NCBI RefSeq assembly: GCF_042650605.1
Contig: NZ_JBHSBN010000007.1
Span: forward strand, 1-64,000
Length of the DNA stretch: 64,000 nucleotides
From: Micromonospora_J zhanjiangensis
GTDB taxonomy: Bacteria > Actinomycetota > Actinomycetes > Mycobacteriales > Micromonosporaceae
Direction of reading: 5' to 3'
How positions within the stretch are numbered: the stretch's first letter is position 1; each line of letters starts with the position of its first letter. Below the pieces are notes generated by a model. That model worked only from the letters and a program-made list of their open reading frames with translations, was not told where the DNA came from and did not search any database. Positions 50,892-60,000 of this stretch are shown here, piece by piece. The position numbers and the translations under genes are program-made.

Positions 50892-52109
50892 TCAGGAGAT
50901 CCGCGTCCAGGCTCCCTGGCTCACCACGAAGACGGCCAGCGAGTCCGCCTCCATGCCACCGTGCCGGCTGGGTGAGAAGGCGTACCACCCGGCCATCCCC
51001 TCCACCACCTGGGTCTCCAGGAAGGCCCGGATCCGGCCGCGGTCCAGGCTGTCGGCCAGCCGGGCGGCGGCCGCGACGAGTTCCAGGGCATCGGCCGCGT
51101 ACGGCGCGAACCCGTGGTACTCGCCGTACTCCTGCAGGTACCGGTACATGAAGTCGCGACGGGCCAGGGCCGATCCGGCGATGCTGGTGAGCGTGGAGCC
51201 GTTCAGCGACATCGGGTGCACCGCGTAGGCACCCTCCACAGCGGACGCCTCGGTGCCCCGCAGCGTCTGCTCGGCGACCGCGCCGCTGTCGAAGAGGATC
51301 GCCCCCCGGTAGCCGGACCTGCGCAGCTCCTTCGCCGCCGCGCCGGAGTCCGGTGCGGTCGCCCACACCAGCACCGCGTCCGGCCGACCGGTCGCCACCC
51401 GGCGGACCGCCGCCCGGAAGTCCGACCCGGTCGCCGGCAACCGGCCGGTACGGTCCAGGCGCACGCCGGCAGCCTTCAGCGCGGTCGGCAGGGCCTCCGC
51501 GCCGGCGTCACCGTGGCTGCCCTGGGCGGCCAGCACCGCCACCCGGCGCAGCTTCTGTGCGGCCACGGCCTCGGCGAGGCGGCGGGCCACGTCGGCGTCG
51601 TCCGGGGTGAGCTTGAAGACGTACCCCTCGTCGTCCGGCGACCCGGTGACCGCGGCGCCGGGGGCGAGGGACAGGAACGGGATCTTCCGCTTCCGAGCCA
51701 CCCCCTCCAAGGCGAGCGCGGTCTCGGGCAGGGTGCCTCCGACCAGGGCCTGGATGCCCTCGTCCCCGGCGAGTTCACCGGCCTGCCGGGCGGCCAGCGT
51801 GGGATCGCTCTGGTTGTCCCGCAGTTCCAGCCGGACCGGCCGGCGGGTACGGCCCACCGGCACACCGTCGACGTCGAGCTTCGCCGCGAGGATCCGCAGC
51901 GCGTGTTCCTGCTGGGTGCCGAGCGCCGAACCCTGGCCGGTCAGTTCCAGGCTCGCACCGATGACCAGGGCCTGCCCGGTCGGAGCGGGCTCGTCCCCCG
52001 GTGCCCGAGTCCCGGCGCAGCCGGTCACCGACGCGACGAGCGCGACCACCGTCGCGGCGAGTGCGCTCCGGCGGGGTGCGGAGTAGTGGTCGCTCACCGG
52101 TGCCGTCAT
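50892..52109 (-). CDS. Branched-chain-amino-acid-type substrate-binding lipoprotein
   Basis: 405 aa. The start at 52109 gives a signal peptide (PRRSALAATVVALVASVTGC) with a lipobox-like VTGC; GGAGGG lies 10 nt upstream. The mature part is a Leu/Ile/Val-binding-protein fold (ALVIGASLELTGQGSALGTQ, RDNQSDPTLAARQA, VLAAQGSHGDAGAE). There is no permease or ATPase nearby, so it may be an orphan receptor working with the conservon, or a stray transporter component. Confidence 0.88.
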   Translation of the reverse strand: MTAPVSDHYSAPRRSALAATVVALVASVTGCAGTRAPGDEPAPTGQALVIGASLELTGQGSALGTQQEHALRILAAKLDVDGVPVGRTRRPVRLELRDNQSDPTLAARQAGELAGDEGIQALVGGTLPETALALEGVARKRKIPFLSLAPGAAVTGSPDDEGYVFKLTPDDADVARRLAEAVAAQKLRRVAVLAAQGSHGDAGAEALPTALKAAGVRLDRTGRLPATGSDFRAAVRRVATGRPDAVLVWATAPDSGAAAKELRRSGYRGAILFDSGAVAEQTLRGTEASAVEGAYAVHPMSLNGSTLTSIAGSALARRDFMYRYLQEYGEYHGFAPYAADALELVAAAARLADSLDRGRIRAFLETQVVEGMAGWYAFSPSRHGGMEADSLAVFVVSQGAWTRIS

Positions 52110-52236
52110 CGTGTTGTCGCCCTCCGCGTCCGCGGCGGGCTCCGTCGCCCGCTGCCCGCGGGTATGCTTCCGGCCGCCGTGTTCCGCCGTCAAACTGACC
52201 GGGTGTGGGCATGAACACGCAGCTCACAGGGGCGAA

Positions 52237-52271
52237 AAGTGCTGTCCGTCCGGTCAGGACGGACAGCACTT
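52237..52271 (-). terminator. Intrinsic terminator of the 54584-52317 gene
   Basis: A perfect 15-bp stem with a 5-nt loop is followed on the minus strand by TTTTCG, 46 bp after the stop codon of the upstream minus-strand gene. It is the most canonical intrinsic terminator in the window. Confidence 0.88.
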
Positions 52272-52316
52272 CCGAGGAGTGGAACCCGCCGGCCGGGACC
52301 GGAACCGACCGGATGG

Positions 52317-54584
52317 TCAGGAGCGGAAGCCCGCCGATCGGTAGGCGAAGTCCCGCTCCTCGCGCTCGTCGGCGTCCCGGCTGAAGTCCCAGCCACCGGC
52401 GGCCTCCCGGCCGGGCCGTCCACCGACGGCGTAGCCACCGATCTCCTGGCCCCGACGCCAGCCACGGAAGTATCCGGTCGTGTTCTCGGCCAGGCTGGCG
52501 GCGTTCCGGACGATCCGCAGCGGACGTTCGTCCCGCAACGGCGAACCGGGCACCAGGTTGGCCTGCGGTACGCGCTTGGGCAGCCCGGCGGAGGTCTGGT
52601 CGCCGACCGACGGCTTGGCGGCCTGTTCCGCCGCCCGCCAGCCGGTGTCGGCGGTGGACGACCACTCGACCTCGGCCTCCTCCGGGTGCCCGGTGAACCA
52701 GGCGGACCGCACGGCGCCGAAGATGAGCAGGTCCCCGTCACCCTCCTCGTCGGACACCGGCGGGGCCGATGTGCGTTCGACCGGCGCCGGCCGGGTCGCC
52801 GGCAGCATCGTCGTGCGCTCGGTCCCGTTCGTCTCGACCAGGCGCAGCGGGGGCGCCTCCAACTCGCTCGGCGTGGACCGGCTCTCCCGCAGCGCCCGGT
52901 CCGCCAGCGGCGGTGGCTCGACCAGTCGGAGCATGGGTGGCTCCGGCGGCAGGTCGTCGGCCAGCCACGGCGGGGTCACCCGCAGCTCGCCGGTGCCGTT
53001 CAGGTCACCGGTGCGTTCCCCCCGGTCGCCGGCCGGTCGGTCGGCACGCGGGTAGGTACGGGCCTGGTCGTCCGACCGGCCGTCCGAGGCGTTGACCAGT
53101 GGCCAGTTCGCCCGCGATCCGGGCGGGGCGGCCTCGGCGGTCGGCCGGGTGGCGGGCATCGGCAGGCTGAAGTCCGTCGCGCTGTAGCCCTCGGTGCGTT
53201 CCGGCTCCTCGGCCCGGGGCTTGGCCAGCGGCACGATCGGGGTGGGCCGTTGCCGTTGGCGTTCGGCCCGGGCGCTGTTGATCGCCGCGGTGGTCAGCGT
53301 CGGCCGGAACGGCTCGCCGGCCTCGGCCGGCGGGACCGTACGGCGCTGGCTCGGCGGGATCGGCGTGATACCCGGCGGCGGGGGCGGCGGCGCGGAGATC
53401 GGACGGTTGGCCGGGTCGGTCCGGTACGCCGGTGGCGGTGCCGAGACCGGGGTCGCGGACGCGGCCGGAGCGACCGGTCGTGGCGCCCGGGGCGGCGGTG
53501 CGACGGGGGCCGGGGCGACCGGCGGTGGCATCGTGGGTTGTGGCCGGGCCGGCATGACGGTGTCCGGCTCCGGCTGCCGGCGCCGACCGACGGCCGGCGC
53601 GGGCTCGCGGCGCGGCTGACGGATCGCCGTCGCGGCCGGGTCGTCGACCTCCGGTGCGCGGCGGGCCGGACGTCGGGTGGCGACCTGGGACGGGCTGACC
53701 ATCCGGGCCGCCAGCGTGGCGACCAGCGCCTCGCAACCGGAGTCGCAGGCCCGCACCGCGGCGACCGCCTGCCGTACCGTCTCGGCGACGGTGGCGGTGA
53801 GCGCCTTGTCGATCGCGGCGGGGCGGCGCGGCGTCTCGGCGATGGCGACCCGGAGCGCGGTGACCGCCTCGGTGACGGTGTCGACGTCCGCCACCCCGTC
53901 CGCGGCGAGGTGGGCGGCGACCGCGTCGGTGGCGACCGAGGCGTCCCGGCCGCGCCCGGCCGAGCTGCCGAGCATGCCCGGCTCGGGCAGGGCCTCCAGC
54001 ACCGCCAAGGCCACCGGTTCGGCCGGGTCCGGGTACGCGCGCAACGCGGCCGGGTAGAGCTCGCGAAGCACCTCGCGCAGGGCGACCGCGGCCGAGTGTC
54101 GCCCGTTGGCCAGCGCCGCGTGTGCGGCGAGGACGGGCTGGTAACCGGCGAGTTCCCGGGGTGCGGGCAGGGTGATCGCGGAGAGCGCCCCTGCCTGCAA
54201 CGCCCGGGCGAGTCCGACGGCGCGCCGTTCGGCCGGTGGGGACTGCATCTCGTCCAGCGACTCGTCGTCGGCGAATCGTTCGGCGAAGTCGTCGGCCGAG
54301 TCGTCGTCGGCGAGGGCCAACGGGCGTCCGCCCGCGCTCAGCAGCGAGACCACCGCGTGGTCGTCGCTGTCGGCGGCGATCGCCGCGGCGCTCAGGCCGC
54401 TCGACCGCTCCGCGAGCAGCGTGCCCAGCCGGGCGTAGCCCGCCGGATCGTCGCTGATCTCGCAGACGTGCAGCAGCCGACCGGCGTCGTCGACGACCGC
54501 GGAGGTCAGCGACGTGCCACCCTCAGCCGGTCGTACGGCTGGGTCCGCCGAAGCCAGACCGCAGTACACCCGAACGAGCGCCAC
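52317..54584 (-). CDS. IS110-transposase-like domain fused to a conservon-kinase-type tail
   Basis: 755 aa, GTG with GGAGGAGG 8 nt upstream. Residues 1-270 follow the order of an IS110-type DEDD transposase N-terminal half: RVYCGLASAD, VVDDAGRLLHVCEISDDPAGY, the LREVLRELYPAALRAYPD block and ALAVLEALPEP. The Asp expected after the first strand is replaced and the other acidic positions are not conserved. The C-terminal Transposase_20 part is missing. Instead, about 350 Pro-rich residues end in DTGWRAAEQA, GLPKRVPQANLVPGS and YFRGWRRGQ, the same tail as the conservon kinase at 45796. A domesticated, non-catalytic protein linked to conservon signalling is inferred. Confidence 0.6.
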   Translation of the reverse strand: MALVRVYCGLASADPAVRPAEGGTSLTSAVVDDAGRLLHVCEISDDPAGYARLGTLLAERSSGLSAAAIAADSDDHAVVSLLSAGGRPLALADDDSADDFAERFADDESLDEMQSPPAERRAVGLARALQAGALSAITLPAPRELAGYQPVLAAHAALANGRHSAAVALREVLRELYPAALRAYPDPAEPVALAVLEALPEPGMLGSSAGRGRDASVATDAVAAHLAADGVADVDTVTEAVTALRVAIAETPRRPAAIDKALTATVAETVRQAVAAVRACDSGCEALVATLAARMVSPSQVATRRPARRAPEVDDPAATAIRQPRREPAPAVGRRRQPEPDTVMPARPQPTMPPPVAPAPVAPPPRAPRPVAPAASATPVSAPPPAYRTDPANRPISAPPPPPPGITPIPPSQRRTVPPAEAGEPFRPTLTTAAINSARAERQRQRPTPIVPLAKPRAEEPERTEGYSATDFSLPMPATRPTAEAAPPGSRANWPLVNASDGRSDDQARTYPRADRPAGDRGERTGDLNGTGELRVTPPWLADDLPPEPPMLRLVEPPPLADRALRESRSTPSELEAPPLRLVETNGTERTTMLPATRPAPVERTSAPPVSDEEGDGDLLIFGAVRSAWFTGHPEEAEVEWSSTADTGWRAAEQAAKPSVGDQTSAGLPKRVPQANLVPGSPLRDERPLRIVRNAASLAENTTGYFRGWRRGQEIGGYAVGGRPGREAAGGWDFSRDADEREERDFAYRSAGFRS

Positions 54585-54645
54585 AGCGTCGTCCTCCTCC
54601 CCGGACACATGTCGTGCGCCAAAGACTGATGCTGCCCGGTACGGG

Positions 54646-55722
54646 TCAGTCGCGCCAGTCCGCGGCGGCAGAGATCTTGCCGATAATCGTGCGCCAACCG
54701 AGACTTGCCGTTTGTGCCCCGATTTTCTTGAGGCGTCGACGTCCCATGAACCCACCGATGCCGCCACCCTCGGCGGCACGCAGGGCCTCGTCCAGGTCGT
54801 CCAGGCTGGACCCGGAGGAGAGCATGTCCAGCACGGCCGGCAGCCGGAGGGCGTACGCGAGGTCACGGGCGACCTCGCCGGCCCGGATCAGGAGTGTCGA
54901 ATCCCACGTGTCGTGTCCGCCACGGAGGTTCTCCACGACCAGGTCGAGTTCGTAGGAGTCCTCGTCCAGCGGCGCGACGTCGGCCGGGCGGATCCGCTCG
55001 ACCAGCTCGCCCCAGGTGTCGAGCTGGCGCAGGTCGTTGGGGGCGTCGGACCGGACGAACTCGACGAGCGACCCGGGGGTCTTGAACAGCAGCAGCTTGC
55101 CGCGGTGGCTGAGGAAGACCGGCACCTCCTCGGGCGCGGGCTCCTCCTCGACGTCCGCCTCCTCCTCGTCGGCCTCGTCGTCGGTGGCCTCGTCGTCCAC
55201 CTCGGTCCCGGCGTCGATCGCCTCGTCGTCGGTGGCCTCGTCGTCCCGCCGCCGCTTGCGACCCGACCCGACCTCGCGTTCGGTGTCCTCGGCCGCGAAC
55301 TGTTCGGCCAGGTCCTCGTCGAGGATCACCACGGTCTCGGCGTCCTCGGCCAACACCGGCTGCCGCCGGGAGAACGGGTCGTCCGGGTCGCGGTCGCTGA
55401 TGTCGGTCGGCGTCAGCTCGTTGGACATCCGGTAGGCGCGCAGGGTGAAGCCGCTGCCGGCCGGCAGCGCGATCTCGACCGGGTCGATCCGGACCTTCTC
55501 CCACAGCGACCGGTCGGCGGTGTCGTCCGTGGACCCGGCGGTCGCCGACTCGGTGGCGTCGTCGACCGGGTCCGAGTCGTCGGCCGTGACGTCGATCGGC
55601 TCGACCGGCTCGGTGTCCGAGGTGCCGGACCCGACGGCGGACCCCGTGACGGGGTCTGGAGTCTGGTCGAGCTCGCTCTCGGGCTCGTCGGCTTCGGGCC
55701 GGTGGGACGGCTGACGGGCCAC
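54646..55722 (-). CDS. Acidic conserved hypothetical protein
   Basis: 358 aa, GTG with GGAGG 5 nt upstream. An acidic N-terminus of 70 residues is followed by a module (WEKVRIDPVEIALPAGSGFT) and a very acidic stretch (about 150-195, with DDEATDDEA repeated). A second folded part is EVPVFLSHRGKLLLFKTPGS to DLAYALRLPAVLDML. The C-terminus is basic and Gly-rich (GGIGGFMGRRRLKKIG). No signal peptide or membrane helix. It lies 61 bp upstream of the IS110-like gene on the same strand. I do not recognise the family. Confidence 0.8.
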   Translation of the reverse strand: MARQPSHRPEADEPESELDQTPDPVTGSAVGSGTSDTEPVEPIDVTADDSDPVDDATESATAGSTDDTADRSLWEKVRIDPVEIALPAGSGFTLRAYRMSNELTPTDISDRDPDDPFSRRQPVLAEDAETVVILDEDLAEQFAAEDTEREVGSGRKRRRDDEATDDEAIDAGTEVDDEATDDEADEEEADVEEEPAPEEVPVFLSHRGKLLLFKTPGSLVEFVRSDAPNDLRQLDTWGELVERIRPADVAPLDEDSYELDLVVENLRGGHDTWDSTLLIRAGEVARDLAYALRLPAVLDMLSSGSSLDDLDEALRAAEGGGIGGFMGRRRLKKIGAQTASLGWRTIIGKISAAADWRD

Positions 55723-55857
55723 GCTGACCTCCGTGTGCGCTCTGGTTGCGGCGGTGCGGGCCGGCGGCCCGCCGATCGGGTGACTCTGCGCACAGAGCCT
55801 AGTGGTCCGGCCTGCGAGTCGGATGCCCGCACCCCGTTGGAGAAGTCGGCGACTATT

Positions 55858-55872
55858 AGTAGGCTTGCTACT
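55858..55872. promoter_or_regulatory. Dyad at the start of the PadR gene
   Basis: AGTAG (55858-55862) and CTACT (55868-55872) form an inverted repeat ending one base before the ATG. A TATTAG-like -10 element (55854-55859) overlaps it, so the transcript would be nearly leaderless and autorepression by the PadR protein is plausible. Confidence 0.5.
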
Positions 55873-55873
55873 T

Positions 55874-56215
55874 ATGAAGGCGCAGGCACTGCACGGTCAC
55901 CTCGACGCGCTCCTGCTGGCGGTGCTCGAAGGCGGCGCCCTGCACGGGTACGCGATCATCGAAGCGCTCAAGGCGCGCAGTGGCGGCACACTCAACCTGC
56001 CCACCGGGACGGTCTATCCGGCCCTGCGCCGCCTCGAGCGGGCCGGTCATGTCGAGAGTGCCTGGAGCACCGTCAACGGCCGGGAACGGCGCACCTACCA
56101 ACTGACCGGATCGGGGCACCGCGCGCTGACCGGCGAGCGGGCCAACTGGCACGAGCTGAGTGCGACGGTGGGCCGGTTCCTCGGCGTGGACCAACCACCG
56201 CAGGCCCCGGCCTGA
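55874..56215 (+). CDS. PadR-family transcriptional regulator
   Basis: 113 aa. The winged-helix motif LLLAVLEGGALHGYAIIEAL, NLPTGTVYPALRRLERAGHVE and RTYQLTGSGHRAL are the standard PadR pattern of the small PadR-s2 subgroup. The ATG at 55874 follows a dyad. It is convergent with a permease-prefix membrane protein gene. In many actinomycetes such a pair is co-transcribed, so the opposite orientation is unusual. Confidence 0.93.
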   Translation: MKAQALHGHLDALLLAVLEGGALHGYAIIEALKARSGGTLNLPTGTVYPALRRLERAGHVESAWSTVNGRERRTYQLTGSGHRALTGERANWHELSATVGRFLGVDQPPQAPA

Positions 56216-56281
56216 GACCGGCCCGGCGCGGATCGCGACCCGGGACCGGGCGCTGCGGGCGTCGGCTCGGCGGCGGCCGGC

Positions 56282-56998
56282 TCAGGCACCGGCCGGCGGC
56301 CGGGCCGCGGCCAGGCAGCGGCGGGCGGCGGTGCCGAGCCAGCCGTACGCGACGCAGAGCAGGACCATTCCGATGATCATCGGCGGCCAGGTCAGCGCCG
56401 CGGTCCACAGGTGCACCGACCAGCCGTACAACGCCAGTCCGCCGAGCCAGTGGAGCGCGAGCGAGCCGGTCAGACCGTGGGCCGCGAGTCGGGTCTGCCG
56501 GACCGGGACCGGTCGACCCCGGCGGGCGGTCACGGTCAGCCAGGCCAGACTGACCAGGGCCAGCGCCGCGCAACCGGCGCCCAGCCACTCGATCCCCGAG
56601 GAGAGCATCAGGTAGGTCGCCGGTGGCCGGGGACCGGTCCAGGGCGCCCCCTGCCACATCAGATTCGCCGAGAAGATCAGACCGCCGGTCACCAGGGCGA
56701 TCCGCACCGCCAGCGTACGGACCGAGAAGGCGGCCAGTTCGGCCTGGAACTCGGCGGCCAGGCGACCGGTCGGCCCGAACTCGGCCATCGCGAGTTCCTC
56801 GGCGCGGTCCGGCGGCAGCCCGCCCTCCCGGTAACCCTCGACCGCGTCGGTGAGTCCGTCCCGTACCTCGGTCAGCAGGTCGCGCTTGGCGTGCGCCGGA
56901 CCGTGCAGCCGCCGGCCGAGGTCGCGGACGTACCCGTCGATCAGGACGTCGCCGGCCGGCCGGTACGCGGTGAGGTGGTGGCCGTCGGATGCCCGCAT
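56282..56998 (-). CDS. Permease-prefix-domain membrane protein
   Basis: 238 aa. The first 90 residues (DVLIDGYVRDLGRRLHGP, KRDLLTEVRDGLTDAVEGY, AMAEFGPTGRLAAEF) are the HAAS/permease-prefix helical domain that usually pairs with PadR regulators. Five hydrophobic segments follow. It is probably a membrane sensor or transport accessory controlled by the neighbouring PadR protein. The gene stands convergent to padR, 66 bp apart. Confidence 0.87.
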   Translation of the reverse strand: MRASDGHHLTAYRPAGDVLIDGYVRDLGRRLHGPAHAKRDLLTEVRDGLTDAVEGYREGGLPPDRAEELAMAEFGPTGRLAAEFQAELAAFSVRTLAVRIALVTGGLIFSANLMWQGAPWTGPRPPATYLMLSSGIEWLGAGCAALALVSLAWLTVTARRGRPVPVRQTRLAAHGLTGSLALHWLGGLALYGWSVHLWTAALTWPPMIIGMVLLCVAYGWLGTAARRCLAAARPPAGA

Positions 56999-57068
56999 GG
57001 GCCCAGCCTGCCAGACGCGACACCTGTTCGGCGTCCGGTGGATCCCCTGGGTCGACCCCGGAACCGGC

Positions 57069-60000
57069 TCAGGGTGCCGGCACCGGGTAGCGCGCCTGCG
57101 CGGCGGTCTGCGACAGCCACTGGTCGCGGTACCAGCCCGGGGTACGGATCAGCTCGTCGTGCCGCCCGCGCCGGATGACCCGGCCCGCCGCCAGCACCAG
57201 GATCTCGTCGTACCGGTCGAGTCCGGCCAACCGGTGGGTGACCAGGACGACGGTCCGGCCCGGTCCGGCGCTGGCGGTGGCGCTGGTCAGCACCCGGTCC
57301 GCCGCGGCCGGGTCCAGCCCTTCGGTCGGCTCGTCCAGCACCAGGACGGCGGGCGCCGCCAGCAGTGCCCGGGCGAGCGCCAGCCGCTGCCGTTGCCCGC
57401 CGGAGAGCTGACCGCCGTCCTCGCCGACCAGGGTGTCCCAGCCGGCCGGCTGTTGGCGTACCCAGTCCAGCAGGCCGGCCGCCTCGGCCGCGGCGGCGAG
57501 GTCGGCCTCGGTGGCCGTCGGGCGGCCGAGCAGCAGGTTCTCCCGGACCGACGCGTGGAACACGTGCGCGTCGGCGAGCAGCCCGCCGACCACCCGGGGC
57601 AGCTCGTCGGCGGGATACCGGGCCAGGTCGACGCCGTCCAGCCGCACCCGCCCGCCGTCCGGCTCGACCGAACCGGTGAGGACGCCCAGCAGCGTGCTCT
57701 TGCCGGCGCCGCTCGGTCCGACCACGGCGATCCGGCGGCCGGGTGGCAGATCGAGACTCACCCGGTCCAGAGCGGGCGCGGTACCGGCCCGGTAGCGCAC
57801 GCTCACCTCGTCCAGCACCAGCCGGTGCGCGCCGCCGGGCTCGGCCGCTCCGCTCCGGCTCGTCGACCCATTCGCGCCGGGTGCGCTGCTCGTTCCGCTC
57901 GCCCCGCTCGGGCTGCCTGCGCTGCCCGGACCGGTCGCTCCGCTCGTCCCGCCCGGGGCGCTCGCTCCGGCGGGTGGCAGCAGCCGGGCCACCCGGCGCA
58001 GGCCGGCCCGCGACCGGGTCCACTGCCGGGCCGCGCCGAGCAGGGCCAGGGTGGCCTCGGTCGCCGCGAGCGCGCCGACCGCGAGCACCCCGACCAGCAC
58101 TCCGTCGACCCCGGCCCGCAACGCCGTCAGGACCACCGCGGCGCTGGTCGCACCCGCCACCATTACCCCGAGACCGTCGACCGCCCAGCCGGCGGCGGCC
58201 AGCCGACGCTCCAGCCGGGCCAGGCCGCGGGCCCGGTCGCCGGCCCGGCCCAGCGCGGCGTCGGTCGCCCCGAACGCGGCCAGGTCGGCGGCTCCGTGGG
58301 TGAGGTCCACCGCGTCGGTGGCGAGCGCTCCGCGCAGCGGTGCCACCCGGCCGGCGCTCCGCCGGGTCAGTCCGGCCGCCGCGGCGGGCAGGACGAGCCC
58401 GGCCACCAGCAGGCCACCGGCGAGGGCCACCGCGGCGGCGGGCGAGACGACGGCCGTCGCACCGATCGTGAGCAGACCCACTGCCGCGGCGGCCGCGCCC
58501 GGCACCAGCACCCGCAGTAGCAGGTCCTGTACGGCCTCGACGTCGGAGACCAGCCTGCTCAGCAGGTCGCCGGTCCGGTCGCCGGCACCATCCGGCCGGC
58601 CCTGCCGGTCGGCGGCTCCGCCCGGCCGGCTGTGCGGGTCGCCGGTCCGACCGGGGGCGCCGCGACGTGCCGCCGCCGTCGTCCCGGCCGGGCGTCCGGC
58701 GGCCAGCGTGGCGAACACCGCCGCGCGGACGTCGGTGACGACCCGCAGCGTCGCGTCATGGCCGGCCAGGCGTTCGGTGTAACGCAGCACCCCGCGCCCG
58801 ACGGCCAGCGCCCGCACCGCGACGATCGCCACGGTGAGGGTGTCCAGGGTCGGCCGCCCGGCGGCGGTGATCAGCAACCAGGTCGCGGTGGCCATCAGGA
58901 TCAGTCCGGCCAGTTCGGTGCCGGTGGCGAGCAGCCCGGCACCGACCAGCCGACCCAGGTACGGCCGGGCCAGCCGGAGCACCCGCAGCTCCGCCCCGAA
59001 CCGCCCACCTCGCTCCGCCCCACCGTCCGGTCCCGCGTCCTCGCCCGACGCGGGACCGGCGGGGGCCGGCACGATCCGGAGGACTTCCGCCGGCTCAGGC
59101 GAGCAGAACTCCTCCGGATGACGCGTTCCGCTGGGGCAGGCGGAGAGTTCGGGCGAGTCGAACTCTTCGCGTTCCTGAACCGCCGGGTCGGGGGCGGCGC
59201 CGAGGTCGGTGACCCGGCCGTCCTCGACCCGCAGCACCCGGTCGGCCACCGCGAGCAGTGCCGGCCGGTGTGCCACCAGCACGGCCGTACGTCCGGCGAC
59301 CAGCCGCCGGGTGGCGTCCAGCACGGCCGACTCGGAGTCGCCGTCGAGCCGCGCGGTGGGCTCGTCCAGCAGGACGACCGGGGCGTCCCGGAGGAAGGCG
59401 CGGGCCAGCGCCACCCGCTGCCGCTGGCCGCTGGACAGGCCGTGGCCCCGCTCACCGAGCAGCGTGTCGAGACCTTCCGGCAACGCCGCCACCACGTCGT
59501 CCAACGCCGCCGCCCGGACCGCACGGTCCACCCTCGCCGCCCGGACGGTACGGTCCGCCGCCGCGTCGTCCTGTCCGAGGCGGATGTTGTCGGTCAGCGA
59601 CGCGGCGAACAGGTGGGCCCGCTGCGGGACCCAGGCCAGTTGCCGGCGCCAGGCGGCCAGGTCGAGGTCGGCCAGGTCGACCCCGGCGACGGTGACCCGG
59701 CCGCTGGTCGGCCGGACGAAGCCGAGCAGCAGGGCGAGCAGCGTGCTCTTGCCGGCGCCGCTCGGCCCGACGACCGCGATCCGCTCGCCGGGCCGGATGG
59801 TGAGCGACACGTCCCGCAGGGCGGTGGTCCGGTCGTACTCGACGGTCACCGACTCGAACCGGATCTCGGCCGGCGGCACCGGGACCACCCCGCCCGACCG
59901 GCCCTCGACCGGGGTGCCGCGCTCTGCGCCGCCGCGACCGGCGGGTGGGCTGCCCGGCCCGCCGTCCCCGGCCGGGGCGCCGTACGCGAGGGCCTCGTCC

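Noticed and set aside
52239..54629. 796-codon plus-strand open frame opposite the IS110-like gene
   Set aside because: Arg/Gly-rich shadow; the minus strand has the ribosome site, intrinsic terminator and conserved tail motif.
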